Positions 52,044-61,293 of a DNA stretch of 64,000 nt are shown here, piece after piece. The stretch's first letter is position 1. Each line of letters begins with the position of its first letter. Origin of the DNA: JAFDXJ01 sp039811225 (GTDB taxonomy: Bacteria > Bacteroidota > Bacteroidia > Chitinophagales > Chitinophagaceae); NCBI GenBank assembly GCA_039811225.1, contig JBDHYG010000001.1, positions 310,001 through 374,000 of the forward strand, given 5' to 3'. The notes below the pieces were generated by a model. It worked only from the letters and a program-made list of their open reading frames with translations. It ran no database searches and was not told the origin of the DNA. Both the position numbers and the translations under genes were made by a program.

Positions 52044-53123
52044 TTATAAACTAAGATTTGTGTTGGAAAGCATATTCGCCACACTTTCCTGTAAAATCTG
52101 CTGTTTACGTTCCTGGAAAAGTTTGGCATTCTCAGCCGGCAAATTCAAGGTATAAGATTTTCCACTCTTTACGGTAGCTGTAAATGCCGGGTTTAGCTTA
52201 TCGAATGATGCCATATCCATACCGACATTACGGGCTATCACTGTGGAAAGATATTTTCCTTCTACCGGGATAGAAACAATACCTGGCTGATTAATTACTG
52301 TTGCCGGGTTGGCCAGTTCTTGCTTTTTAATATAGTTGTTAATCTCGGAAACGGTCATAGTGGTATATCCGCCGGTTCCTTCAAAAAAATATTGAGTGGC
52401 AATGAATTTCTTCACATGATTCCTTGTTTCAGTAGGCAGGTAATATTGAATATCCCAGAAGTCTTCACTCCCTGCTTTTTCTATTGCTTTTTTTACCCTT
52501 CCTTCACCGGCATTGTAGGCGGCAACCACTAATAACCAATTACCAAACTCATCATACAATTCATTCATCAGTTTACTGGCAGCCACGGTACTTTTAGCAA
52601 AATCCGTACGGCCATCATATCCATTTTTCCCTAGCAATCCATAGCGTTTCGCCTCATCCGGCATTAATTGCCAGGGGCCTTTGGCGCCAGCCCAGGAAAC
52701 AAGACCTGGTTTCAGACTGCTTTCTATAACAGATAAATATTTCAATTGAGTCGGGATTCCATTTTCTGTCAAGATTTTATCATATAATGCGAAATACGGC
52801 TTCGCCCAATCCTTCATTTTAGTCAGGTCTGTCTTTTCTCTTCTAATATAGGCATTAACAAAAGAAATCGCCTGTGGGTTTAAAGGAACTTTTATTGCAG
52901 TAAGATCATTTGAGGAATGTGATGATACGGGAATCAATGATTCAAATTGTTTAACTGAATCGGTTGTATCTTTCAACTGTCCGAGTAAACGGGGGTAAAA
53001 TGTACTGTCATTAGTAAATGACATGATAGAAAGAGTAAATAACATGGCCACCGCTAACCCCGCCGATAACTTGAAAGTATGGACAGAAAAAAACTTTTTA
53101 ATATGTAAGAACTTCAGCTTCAT
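52044..53123 (-). CDS. SLT-family lytic transglycosylase
   Basis: This 359-residue protein has an N-terminal membrane anchor (LSAGLAVAMLFTLSIMSF near 19-36). The SLT domain spans about 115-235. Seen: the catalytic Glu in VIESSLKPGLVSWAGAKGPWQL near 131-152, and AAYNAGEGRVKKAI near 202-215. The C-terminal region (PVEGKYLSTVIARNVGMDMASFDKLNPAF) looks LysM-like but is diverged. It cleaves murein glycan strands to anhydromuropeptides. It converges with the EnvC-type gene, 3 bases away. Confidence 0.88.
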   Translation of the reverse strand: MKLKFLHIKKFFSVHTFKLSAGLAVAMLFTLSIMSFTNDSTFYPRLLGQLKDTTDSVKQFESLIPVSSHSSNDLTAIKVPLNPQAISFVNAYIRREKTDLTKMKDWAKPYFALYDKILTENGIPTQLKYLSVIESSLKPGLVSWAGAKGPWQLMPDEAKRYGLLGKNGYDGRTDFAKSTVAASKLMNELYDEFGNWLLVVAAYNAGEGRVKKAIEKAGSEDFWDIQYYLPTETRNHVKKFIATQYFFEGTGGYTTMTVSEINNYIKKQELANPATVINQPGIVSIPVEGKYLSTVIARNVGMDMASFDKLNPAFTATVKSGKSYTLNLPAENAKLFQERKQQILQESVANMLSNTNLSL

Positions 53124-53222
53124 TTTCTACGTTTAATCATGAACAATAACCGAATGGGTAAAAAAGAAAATGATTAAAGACCCAAACAGATTTTACTTTA
53201 TCTCTCAAAAATTAAAATCCGG

Positions 53223-54659
53223 CTATTTTCGATAGTTTTTCAGTAAATAATCTGAAAAACGGAGCAAAGGTAAATTATCTTTTTGAGATGACATCGCCTG
53301 AATACCAAAGACCATGCCATTCTCATGTTTATATAGAGGTAAACTAATGGCAGGGATGCCTGCCAGGTTGGCAAATACTGTATAAATATCTGATAAATAG
53401 CCTGTTATAGGATCACTAGCTACTTGTCCAATTTCCCATGGAGTTTGAGGTACCGTGGGCAGGATAATAAAATCATACGTTTTAAAGATTTTTTCCGCTT
53501 GTTCTTTCACCAGGCGTCTAACCTGTTGTGCCTTTTTAAAATAGGCATCCACATAGCCGGTACTTAAAACAAATGTGCCCAACATAATCCTTTTTTTGAC
53601 TTCCCAGCCAAATCCATCACTCCTACAGATAGCATAAAAATCTTTTAAATCCACTTGCTTTGAGGAGCTATATCCAAAACGAAGACCATCATACCGGGAT
53701 AAATTAGAGGATGCCTCTGCCGTGGTGAGAATATAATAAGCCGGAACAATAAAATCTAATAAAGGAAAGGAAACCGGCTCAACTTTATTACCGGCTTGTA
53801 TCAGTTCCTGAATAGTGTCTTCAATTTTCTGCCTAATTACCGGATCGAGACTTGTATGATATAAAGTTTCTGGTAAATAAGCGATTTTATAGAGATTCTT
53901 TTCTCCTGTGAGTAAAGATGGTTCTGAATAAAAATTAAACTCTTTAACCGTACTATCCAATAAGTCCCTTCCGGCAATTGATTCAAAGACTATTTGAATA
54001 TCTGCTACATTATTTGCCAGGATACCAATTTGATCAAAAGAAGATGCATATGCAATTAATCCATATCTGGAGATGGAGCCATAAGCTGGTTTAAACCCTG
54101 TAATTCCGCAAAAGTCGGCCGGTTGCCTGACGGAGCCGCCCGTATCACTCCCAATGGAAACCATACAAAGGCCCGCCTGTACTGCCACTGCAGATCCTCC
54201 GGAGGAACCACCCGATACTTTCGATTCATCCAATACATTTTTCACAGGGCCATAAAATGAATTTTCATTACTATTACCCATTGCAAATTCATCACAATTC
54301 TGGCGGCCAATAATTATAGCCCCTTCCTGTAATAATTTTTCTATAACGGTAGCATGATAAAGTGAATGGAAATCTTCAAGCATTTTAGATCCGGCAGAAA
54401 CCTTATGGTCTTTGTAACAGATATTATCCTTAATACCTATGACAATACCGTGTAGTTTCCCGGACAAGCCACTTTTTTGAAAAATAGCATCAAGATTAGA
54501 AGCACGTTCAAGCGCTTCTTTTTCAAATACTTCAATAAAAGCATTTAATCCCTGCTTATGTTGGATCTGCTGTAAATAATGCGTAAGGGCTTGTGTAGTG
54601 GTGCAAAGCCCTTTACTCAACTCCTGATGATATGCCTGAATGGAAGCAAAACGGAACAA
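53223..54659 (-). CDS. gatA: Asp/Glu-tRNA amidotransferase subunit A
   Basis: This 478-residue amidase is the glutaminase subunit of GatCAB, which converts Glu-tRNA(Gln) and Asp-tRNA(Asn) to the amide forms. The Ser-cisSer-Lys triad is visible: Lys in GIKDNICYKDH near 76-86, the cis-Ser in SGGSSGGSAVAV near 149-160, and Ser in GSDTGGSVRQPADFCG near 168-183. Length is normal. gatB and gatC are not in this window. It follows tatA by 10 bases, so the two share a transcript. Confidence 0.92.
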   Translation of the reverse strand: MFRFASIQAYHQELSKGLCTTTQALTHYLQQIQHKQGLNAFIEVFEKEALERASNLDAIFQKSGLSGKLHGIVIGIKDNICYKDHKVSAGSKMLEDFHSLYHATVIEKLLQEGAIIIGRQNCDEFAMGNSNENSFYGPVKNVLDESKVSGGSSGGSAVAVQAGLCMVSIGSDTGGSVRQPADFCGITGFKPAYGSISRYGLIAYASSFDQIGILANNVADIQIVFESIAGRDLLDSTVKEFNFYSEPSLLTGEKNLYKIAYLPETLYHTSLDPVIRQKIEDTIQELIQAGNKVEPVSFPLLDFIVPAYYILTTAEASSNLSRYDGLRFGYSSSKQVDLKDFYAICRSDGFGWEVKKRIMLGTFVLSTGYVDAYFKKAQQVRRLVKEQAEKIFKTYDFIILPTVPQTPWEIGQVASDPITGYLSDIYTVFANLAGIPAISLPLYKHENGMVFGIQAMSSQKDNLPLLRFSDYLLKNYRK

Positions 54660-54669
54660 ATCCCAGGCC

Positions 54670-54906
54670 TTATTGGGTTGGTTGATTGGTACTGGCAGGT
54701 GCAGAAGTGGTAGGTGGCGGTGCTGTTGTAGTTTGTTGCTGTTTCATGCCATCTTCCAGTTCTTTCTTAACATTGTCTTTTGCATCATTGAATTCACGGA
54801 TACCTTTTCCAAGGCCCCGCATAAATTCCGGTATTTTGCGGCTTCCAAAAAGTACAAGTAATACAATCGCAATTAATAATATCTCTTGAAATCCCAGATT
54901 GCCCAT
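54670..54906 (-). CDS. tatA: twin-arginine translocase subunit TatA/TatE
   Basis: This 78-residue Tat pore-forming protein has a membrane helix near 7-21 (FQEILLIAIVLLVLF). An FGSRKIPEFMRGLGKGI amphipathic helix lies near 21-37, and a Thr/Pro-rich tail follows. Its presence is consistent with the two Gfo/Idh/MocA proteins, the ActB leader and the dehydrogenase small subunit, all of which carry Tat-like signals. gatA lies 10 bases downstream. Confidence 0.9.
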   Translation of the reverse strand: MGNLGFQEILLIAIVLLVLFGSRKIPEFMRGLGKGIREFNDAKDNVKKELEDGMKQQQTTTAPPPTTSAPASTNQPTQ

Positions 54907-54931
54907 AAAAATAATTTTAAGTAGTGAAAAA

Positions 54932-54939
54932 CAAAGTTA
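54932..54939 (-). promoter_or_regulatory. -7 promoter element for tatA-gatA
   Basis: Read on the minus strand the bases are TAACTTTG, an exact match to TAnnTTTG, 25 bases upstream of the tatA ATG. No clear -33 is seen. Confidence 0.5.
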
Positions 54940-55046
54940 GGCAGAAATACACCGTAAAATACAATTCTAACAAATATTTTATGCAGGCACTAATGAACTG
55001 TCCAATAGAACTTACGAAGAACAATAAAAGAAAAATGTATTGGTTA

Positions 55047-55397
55047 TTAGAACCTCTTTTCCTTGATCCTGGCCCTTTTTCCACTGCGTTCACGCAGATA
55101 ATACAATTTGGCCCTTCTTACTTTACCTCGCTTATTTAATGTAATGGTATCTACATTCGGAGAATAAAAAGGAAACACCCTTTCCACGCCTACTCCATCT
55201 GATATTTTTCGAACTGTAAATGTTGCTGTGGTACCACTTCCCTGGATTTTCAATACATCACCACGAAATACCTGGATCCGCTCTTTACCCCCTTCAATAA
55301 TTTTATAGCTAACGGCAACATTATCCCCGGCTTTGAACTTAGGAAATTCCTTCTTTCCGGTCAATTGATCGTGTACAAATTTTACAGCTGCATTCAT
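55047..55397 (-). CDS. rplS: 50S ribosomal protein L19
   Basis: This 116-residue L19 protein lies at the 30S-50S interface. Seen: FKAGDNVAVSYKIIEGGKERIQVFRGDVL near 21-49, FTVRKISDGVGVERVFPFYSP near 58-78, and the C-terminal RGKVRRAKLYYLRERSGKRARI near 89-110. Length and composition are as expected. It has its own -7 element 20 bases before the ATG. It is not flanked by trmD or rimM here, so the usual gammaproteobacterial operon is broken up. Confidence 0.95.
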   Translation of the reverse strand: MNAAVKFVHDQLTGKKEFPKFKAGDNVAVSYKIIEGGKERIQVFRGDVLKIQGSGTTATFTVRKISDGVGVERVFPFYSPNVDTITLNKRGKVRRAKLYYLRERSGKRARIKEKRF

Positions 55398-55417
55398 GGC
55401 TCAAATTTTAAGGATGG

Positions 55418-55425
55418 CAAAGGTA
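55418..55425 (-). promoter_or_regulatory. -7 promoter element for rplS
   Basis: On the minus strand TACCTTTG matches TAnnTTTG exactly, 20 bases upstream of the rplS ATG. Confidence 0.5.
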
Positions 55426-55465
55426 AAGGAAAATCTGAAAAACAGATGTATATTTTCAATTTTTT

Positions 55466-57031
55466 TTACCGGGCAACGTGGATGGCACGTTTTTCCCGGA
55501 TAACAATAACTTTTATTTGACCCGGGTATTTCATATCTGTTTGGATTTTCTGAGCTATCTCAAAGCTTAGAGTATCACTTTCTGTATCAGAAACTTTTTC
55601 TGATTCTACGATAACTCGTAATTCCCGTCCAGCTTGTATCGCATACGCTTTTTCTACACCCGGATAAGAAACGGCCAAGGTTTCCAGGTCTTTAATCCGT
55701 TGAATATATTGCTGCATCATTTCTCGACGGGCGCCTGGCCGGGCACCACTGATGGCATCACATGCCTGCACGATGGGGGAAATGACATACTGCATTTCCA
55801 TTTCATCATGATGCGCACCGATCGCATTCACCACAGCGGGGTTCTCCCCATATTTTTCTGCAAGTTTGGCTCCTAATAAAGCATGGCTGAGCTCGGTTTC
55901 TTCATCGGGTACTTTTCCAATGTCATGTAATAGCCCTGCACGCCTGGCCAACTTCGGATTTAGACCCAGCTCAGATGCCATGATGCCACATAAATTAGCC
56001 ACTTCCCGACTATGCATAAGTAGGTTTTGGCCATAGGAAGAACGAAAACGCATTTTACCTACAATTCGTACCAGGTCTTTATGCAGGCCATGAATACCCA
56101 GGTCAATGACGGTGCGTTCACCAATTTCTATTATTTGTTCTTCAATTTGTTTCCTCGTTTTTTCTACCACTTCTTCAATTCTGGCTGGATGTATTCTGCC
56201 ATCCGCAACGAGCCGTTGCAGGCTCAAACGGGCAATTTCCCTTCGCAAAGGATCAAAACAGGAAAGCAAAATTGCTTCCGGTGTATCATCTACTATCAGA
56301 TCAACCCCGGTCGCTGCTTCAATAGCACGGATATTACGGCCTTCTCTACCAATGATCTGCCCTTTTATTTCGTCGGATTCCAGGTTAAAAACCGAAACTG
56401 TATTTTCTATTGTCTGCTCGGCGGCCGTACGCTGGATAGACTGAATAATGATTTTTCGGGCTTCCTTATTTGCTTTAAGTTTTGCTTCCTCAATTATTTC
56501 TTGTTGAATAGACAGTGCACTAGTCTGCGCTTCCTGCTTAAGTGTTTCCACCAATTGTTGTTTTGCCTCTTCGGAAGTAAGGCCGGAAATTTTTTCCAGA
56601 CGCCGAATATGCTCTTCCTGGTGCTTCTCAAGTTCAGTTCTTTTTTTATTGACCAGCTCTATTTGTTTATTCAGGTTTTCCTTAATAGCCGCATTTTCCT
56701 GCAATTGCTTTTCAATGGTATTATCCTTTTGGTTAATACTAATTTCTTTTTGCTTAATACGATTCTCCGCTTCGCTGATTTTTCGGTTACGCTCCATAGT
56801 ATCCTTATCAAAATCAGCTTTTAATTGTACATACTTTTCCTTGGCTTCCAGGATCTTCTCCTTTTTAATTGTTTCATTTTTAAGTTCGGCTTCCTCTACA
56901 ATCCGCCGGGCCTCTTTTTCTGCTTCTTCAATTTTTTCCCGGGTATTTTTTGCAAAAATTATTTTACCTAAAAAAACACCCGCTATCAAGGCAATTAATG
57001 CCAAAAGGATATATATAATAGATGTATTCAT
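55466..57031 (-). CDS. rny: ribonuclease Y
   Basis: This membrane-anchored endoribonuclease of about 521 residues starts mRNA decay. An N-terminal helix (IIYILLALIALIAGVFLG near 4-21) is followed by a long coiled coil to about residue 200. The KH domain contains GREGRNIRAIEAATGVDLIVDDTPEAI near 223-249. The HD domain carries LLHDIGKVPDEE near 363-374. I choose the ATG at 57031, which begins the anchor, over the frame to 57058. It lies alone on the minus strand, with TATCTTCG at 57107-57114 as a possible -7 element. Confidence 0.93.
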   Translation of the reverse strand: MNTSIIYILLALIALIAGVFLGKIIFAKNTREKIEEAEKEARRIVEEAELKNETIKKEKILEAKEKYVQLKADFDKDTMERNRKISEAENRIKQKEISINQKDNTIEKQLQENAAIKENLNKQIELVNKKRTELEKHQEEHIRRLEKISGLTSEEAKQQLVETLKQEAQTSALSIQQEIIEEAKLKANKEARKIIIQSIQRTAAEQTIENTVSVFNLESDEIKGQIIGREGRNIRAIEAATGVDLIVDDTPEAILLSCFDPLRREIARLSLQRLVADGRIHPARIEEVVEKTRKQIEEQIIEIGERTVIDLGIHGLHKDLVRIVGKMRFRSSYGQNLLMHSREVANLCGIMASELGLNPKLARRAGLLHDIGKVPDEETELSHALLGAKLAEKYGENPAVVNAIGAHHDEMEMQYVISPIVQACDAISGARPGARREMMQQYIQRIKDLETLAVSYPGVEKAYAIQAGRELRVIVESEKVSDTESDTLSFEIAQKIQTDMKYPGQIKVIVIREKRAIHVAR

Positions 57032-57317
57032 TTTTTTAAAATTAAGTTGACCTGCCAATCATGGTGCTTTTTTCAAAAAGCGCATTAATCGGCAAAATTT
57101 CAGGGGCGAAGATAAATGAAAGATAAAGATCTTTTCAGATTAATCATTCCCAAAATGAAAAGCAAATTTCCATATTTGATACATATATTTAAATATTACA
57201 TCTATAAATACTTTATTATAAGTTAATTTTTCATAATTATAATTTGGCACATGTTTTGACATTTATTCGTACCCGTTTTTAATCCAGCCCAATTTATTAA
57301 GAATAATAACTTTTATT

Positions 57318-57719
57318 GTGAAAAGAGTATTCTATCTATTTCTCTTAGCGGGTATTTCATTTTGCTGCAAAAAAGAAGCAGTATCACCAACGAGCCAACC
57401 AGGTAATTCAGTTTTTTTCAAAGACAATAACCTGGTTGTTTCTAATTTCACAGCTACACCTGAACAGGATGGCAGTATTGAAGTTAATTTTTTGACTCAA
57501 ATCCTGGGTAATGTTAGTAAAGTGGAATTAATGAGTGGAGAAAACACAAACACCTTCTGTACTATTTATATCTTACCCCTACAATCGAATAGTGCCATAC
57601 AAGCTTTTTCATTCGATGACAGCCATCCGAAAGGGAATCCGGTTTATTACATGATTCGTTACCAATTGGCCGATGGCTCGTTTGGTGGATTCTCACCGGT
57701 GTATAAACAATCTTTCTAA
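57318..57719 (+). CDS. small lipoprotein of unknown function
   Basis: This 133-residue exported protein starts with GTG at 57318 and has a hydrophobic leader (RVFYLFLLAGISFCCKKE) with a Cys at the lipobox position. The mature part (VEINFLTQILGNVSKVELM-like region and YYMIRYQLADGSFGGF) suggests a small beta-rich domain. I do not recognise a family. It lies between rny and zapA on the opposite strand and converges with zapA, so it is an isolated insertion in an otherwise conserved neighbourhood. Confidence 0.6.
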   Translation: MKRVFYLFLLAGISFCCKKEAVSPTSQPGNSVFFKDNNLVVSNFTATPEQDGSIEVNFLTQILGNVSKVELMSGENTNTFCTIYILPLQSNSAIQAFSFDDSHPKGNPVYYMIRYQLADGSFGGFSPVYKQSF

Positions 57720-57745
57720 ATTCAATTACGTAATCAATTTTTCAT

Positions 57746-58042
57746 CTATGATGCCTCATTGAGTAATTTCTCAATTTGCATCTGCATTTTTTGAATTTTC
57801 TCCGAAGCGCTTTTCAATAAAATGGCGGCTTCACCGGTTTTATTTTGTTCAGTAGCAAACCACAATAAAACCATAGAAACATAATCCAGCATATCTTTTC
57901 CTGCAAAGCTGGTCTTATATTCCAGGATCTTATCGTTTATCATCTTTACCGTTTTTCTTAATTTTTCCTCATCTTCCTGGCTCACTTTTAAGCGATAAGT
58001 GCGGTCACCAATTAATATGTTTACAGTTATCAACTCATTCAT
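57746..58042 (-). CDS. zapA: cell division protein ZapA
   Basis: This 98-residue ZapA protein bundles FtsZ at the division site. Seen: the N-terminal globular part VNILIGDRTYRLKVSQEDEEKLRKTVKMIND near 5-35, and a C-terminal coiled-coil helix (AAILLKSASEKIQKMQMQIEKLL near 73-95). Length is typical. The coiled-coil partner gene lies 7 bases upstream, so they are co-transcribed. No 6S RNA is evident downstream. Confidence 0.9.
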   Translation of the reverse strand: MNELITVNILIGDRTYRLKVSQEDEEKLRKTVKMINDKILEYKTSFAGKDMLDYVSMVLLWFATEQNKTGEAAILLKSASEKIQKMQMQIEKLLNEAS

Positions 58043-58049
58043 TGAATAA

Positions 58050-58334
58050 TTATTTTTTCAATGATTGAATACATTTATCAATGTCGGAAACATATTCCTG
58101 TATTTTCCGACTCAATTCTTTTCGGGCTGATTCTTCCATAGCTACTCCCTGTAAACGGGCGGCATCCAGCTTTTGCTGCAACTGCTCATTTTGCTTTTCT
58201 TCGACCAGTAATGCCTGCTTTACTTTTTCCAATTCCTGACGGGTACGCTTTTGCTCTCTTATTAAAGTGGCATGTTGCTTCAATAACAGTTGCAACTTTT
58301 CCTGAAATATTTTTATTTGATTTTCCAAGTCCAT
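58050..58334 (-). CDS. small coiled-coil protein paired with zapA
   Basis: This 94-residue protein is almost all coiled coil: IKIFQEKLQLLLKQHATLI, then LVEEKQNEQLQQKL, with regular Leu and Lys/Glu/Gln. It has no signal peptide. The size, coiled-coil content and position next to zapA suggest a ZapB-like division factor, but no motif confirms it. It lies 31 bases after pheT and 7 bases before zapA, so the three genes form one transcript. Confidence 0.65.
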   Translation of the reverse strand: MDLENQIKIFQEKLQLLLKQHATLIREQKRTRQELEKVKQALLVEEKQNEQLQQKLDAARLQGVAMEESARKELSRKIQEYVSDIDKCIQSLKK

Positions 58335-58365
58335 CTGAAAAAGAGTACGCTATATTAAGCAATTT

Positions 58366-60792
58366 TCATGATTTCCTGATTTCACTGCCCGTTTTGTTTT
58401 CTATGGCAATGATAATTCGTTGTACGGATTTATCAATTTCTTCATCTGTAAGGGTTTTTTCGGGATTATTAAAAGCTAAACTAATAGCAAACGACTTCTT
58501 ACCAGTGCCCAGTTTTTCACTCCGAAAAACATCAAACAAATGTACTCCACGTAAATATTCCAATGAAAGATCATCTATGGCCGATTCAATATCAGTAAAC
58601 AAAATATTTTCATCAGACAAGATGGCCAGGTCCCGCATAGCTGTTGGGAATTTGGAGATTTCTGAAAAAACTATTTTGTGTTCTTTCGCTTCCGCCAATA
58701 AATTTTCCAACAACCAATCTATGCAATATACAGGTTGTGCAATTTCAAATTGTTGTAAATAACCTGGTTCTACCTGCAGGATAGTGCCAATCAGTTTTTG
58801 CCCGCTATAGATAGCATATTGCAAGCCATGGTCCACCTGTTGCGGTGCTTTCAGATTAACATCTTTAATACCCAGAAACGGCAAAGTGGCAAAGGCAAGG
58901 CCTTTGGCGTAAAAAAAATCTACATCCTTTGGTTTATCCAACCAATCATCGGAGGTTACGGAACCTGTAATATATATGCAAAAATGGGATGTCTCCTGGA
59001 AAGCGTTTCCGGCAATAGCATATGTTTTCCCTTTTTCAAACAATTTTAAATTTTTCAATTTCCTTTTCAGGTTAAAGGAAATGGTCTCTAAAGCCGTCGG
59101 CAACATCTCCGGTCGCAATACATCCAGGTCCTTGCTAATGCTGTTATAAGGCTTAGCAACATTCGCCAGTTGAGCCTTTGTGAAGTATTGACTATTGGTC
59201 AATGAATTGGTAACAATCTCATAAAACCCATTAGCAGCCAGGTATGTCGATAATTTTTCCTCCAGGTTTTCACTAAACCGGTTTTCATCAGGTGCCGGAG
59301 TAATGGTAATGGTATCCGGAATTTCAATTTGATCAAGGCCATCTATGCGAATGATCTCTTCAACTAAATCAGCCGGATGCAGAATATCCATTTTACTGAG
59401 CGGTACAGCGACCCACAAAGAGTCACCCACTTCTTTCACAAGTTCAAATTCCAGGCTTTCCAAAATCTTTTTGATGCTTTCCGGGTGATAGTTTTTACCT
59501 GATATTTTCTTTAAATACTGGTACTTCAGTGCAATTTCTTTTTTGGCAACAGGCGTCGGATAAATATCCGTAAGGCCATGTATTAGTCCACCGGCAATTT
59601 CCTGAATCAGCAAAGCTGCTCTTTTCAAAACCTGTAAGGTATTGGAAATGTCCACCCCTTTTTCAAAATGCATTGCCGCATCCGTTCTCAACCCATGACG
59701 GGTAGAAGTTTTACGAATAGCAGATGGACTGAAAAAAGCGCTTTCGAGTAATACCGCTTTCGTGTTTTGTGTAATGCCACTATGCAGACCTCCAAAGACA
59801 CCGGCAATACAGATAGGTTCCTCTACATTCTTTATCATCAAATCTGCCTTATCCAGCTCTCGGTCTTTTCCATCCAGTGTTATAAAATGTGTGCCGGCAG
59901 TAACATTTCCTACAATAATCTTATCGCCTTTGATCTCCGAGCTGTCAAATGCATGTAATGGCTGGCCGGTTTCATGCAGGATAAAATTGGTAATATCCAC
60001 AATATTATTGATGGGATGCAAGCCAATTGCTTTCAATCTTTTTTGCAACCATTCGGGCGATTCTTTTACGGTTACTTCACTGATCAGTACACAGGTATAT
60101 CGAAGGCAATCGGCAGAATTTTCCACATGTACATCAATAACCGGATCCGTAATATCCGGTTTGAAATGAGCGGGATAAGGTAAGATAGCTTTGGCTTCTT
60201 TCTTGGAATGATGTGTAAGATAGGCACACACATCTTTGGCTACACCGGTATGACTCATAGCATCCATCCTGTTCGGTGTAAGGCCTATTTCATATATCCA
60301 ATCAGTACTATCACTATCAAAATAAGCATCAATGGTTGACCCGGGAATTGCATCTGCCGGCAAAACAATAATACCATCATGCTTATCAGATACTCCAATC
60401 TCATCCTCCGCACATAACATGCCTTCACTTTTTTCGCCCCTGATCTTTGTTGTTTTAATGCGAAAACTTTCTTGTTGAAATGGGTATAATGTGGTGCCAG
60501 GCTGTGCTACCACTACCTTTTGTGCGAGCGCTACATTGGAAGCACCACAAACGATAGTCAGTTCTTTTTCCTGTCCAATATTTACCTTCGTTATAGAAAG
60601 TTTATCCGCATTCGGATGTTTTGATAAGGCAGTAATTTCACCCACAATCAAACCATCAAAATTTTGCCCGGTTTGTTGTGGCTTTTCCATTTTTTCTACT
60701 TCCAGGCCAATGGCCGTAAGTATCCGGGAAAGCCTTGCCGGTTCTACTTTTTCAGGCAGGTAACTGCTTAACCATTCATAAGAAATTGTCAT
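58366..60792 (-). CDS. pheT: phenylalanine--tRNA ligase beta subunit
   Basis: This 808-residue beta subunit of PheRS has the full domain set. N-terminal B1 is followed by the tRNA-binding (EMAP-like) B2 domain (FDGLIVGEITALSKHPNADKLSITKVNIG near 44-72). Editing domains B3-B4 contain LTPNRMDAMSHTGVAKDVCAYL near 170. The B5 domain and catalytic-core-like region follow, and the C-terminal FDX-ACB anticodon-binding domain ends near 808. Intact and of normal bacterial length. pheS is not in this window. A matching -7 element lies 20 bases upstream. Confidence 0.95.
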   Translation of the reverse strand: MTISYEWLSSYLPEKVEPARLSRILTAIGLEVEKMEKPQQTGQNFDGLIVGEITALSKHPNADKLSITKVNIGQEKELTIVCGASNVALAQKVVVAQPGTTLYPFQQESFRIKTTKIRGEKSEGMLCAEDEIGVSDKHDGIIVLPADAIPGSTIDAYFDSDSTDWIYEIGLTPNRMDAMSHTGVAKDVCAYLTHHSKKEAKAILPYPAHFKPDITDPVIDVHVENSADCLRYTCVLISEVTVKESPEWLQKRLKAIGLHPINNIVDITNFILHETGQPLHAFDSSEIKGDKIIVGNVTAGTHFITLDGKDRELDKADLMIKNVEEPICIAGVFGGLHSGITQNTKAVLLESAFFSPSAIRKTSTRHGLRTDAAMHFEKGVDISNTLQVLKRAALLIQEIAGGLIHGLTDIYPTPVAKKEIALKYQYLKKISGKNYHPESIKKILESLEFELVKEVGDSLWVAVPLSKMDILHPADLVEEIIRIDGLDQIEIPDTITITPAPDENRFSENLEEKLSTYLAANGFYEIVTNSLTNSQYFTKAQLANVAKPYNSISKDLDVLRPEMLPTALETISFNLKRKLKNLKLFEKGKTYAIAGNAFQETSHFCIYITGSVTSDDWLDKPKDVDFFYAKGLAFATLPFLGIKDVNLKAPQQVDHGLQYAIYSGQKLIGTILQVEPGYLQQFEIAQPVYCIDWLLENLLAEAKEHKIVFSEISKFPTAMRDLAILSDENILFTDIESAIDDLSLEYLRGVHLFDVFRSEKLGTGKKSFAISLAFNNPEKTLTDEEIDKSVQRIIIAIENKTGSEIRKS

Positions 60793-60811
60793 AAATCGTA
60801 AAAATAATCCG

Positions 60812-60819
60812 CAAATATA
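60812..60819 (-). promoter_or_regulatory. -7 promoter element for pheT-zapA transcript
   Basis: On the minus strand TATATTTG matches TAnnTTTG exactly, 19 bases upstream of the pheT ATG. It would drive pheT, the coiled-coil gene and zapA. Confidence 0.5.
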
Positions 60820-60978
60820 CTTGAAAGCATTGATGCCCTTATGTGAAATACATACAGAACAACCGGTTCCCGGGTTGAAAATTTTTGGCCTTATTTTACC
60901 GCATCTGCCTATCTTTTAGTAAACAAATTCCGTACTTGAAATACGCCAATAAAACATATTTTTAGCCAAAAAAATTTC

Positions 60979-61067
60979 TGCACAAGAAATGTGCATATAT
61001 TCCCAACTTTCCTGCATATATTCCAAAATTGTGCATTATCACCCTAAAAAATGTGCATAATGAATAA
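60979..61067. repeat. cluster of TGTGCATA-like motifs upstream of dnaB
   Basis: TGTGCATA-type units occur at 60990-60997 (TGTGCATA), 61013-61020 (TGCATATA), 61030-61037 (TTGTGCAT) and 61052-61059 (TGTGCATA). The first pairs with TGCACA at 60979-60984 as a dyad with a 5-base spacer. Spacing between units is about 20 bases, roughly two helical turns, which fits bound protein repeats. They lie 230-310 bases upstream of dnaB and 190-270 bases from pheT. Confidence 0.5.
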
Positions 61068-61293
61068 TAGTTTGTTTATAAGCGAGTTACCTGCCTGAAA
61101 AAAAAATGAATAAATATTCATCCCATAAATTTTTTTTCATCCACTTTTTCAACCCTATATTCGTTTCCCTTTACCCCTTTGCATAAATTTTGACAGAGAA
61201 AAAACGTTCTATTAGTAGTTCTTTTTTTTATCGGAAAAAGGCATCAAAGTGGCATGGACACATTACTGACCCAATAGAATTCGTTATATAAAA

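Larger units (their letters stand above)
60793..61293. other. long intergenic region between pheT and dnaB
   Basis: This 501-base AT-rich gap has no convincing gene. It holds the pheT -7 element at 60812-60819 and a cluster of TGTGCATA-like motifs at about 60979-61067. It must also contain the dnaB promoter, which I could not pin down; candidates such as AAATTTTG near 61185 are imperfect. I see no rRNA, tRNA or riboswitch in it. Confidence 0.6.

Noticed and set aside
57032..57317. 6S RNA between zapA and rny
   Set aside because: 6S RNA is often found next to zapA, but I see no long bulged hairpin with the typical central bubble. The region is simply AT-rich.
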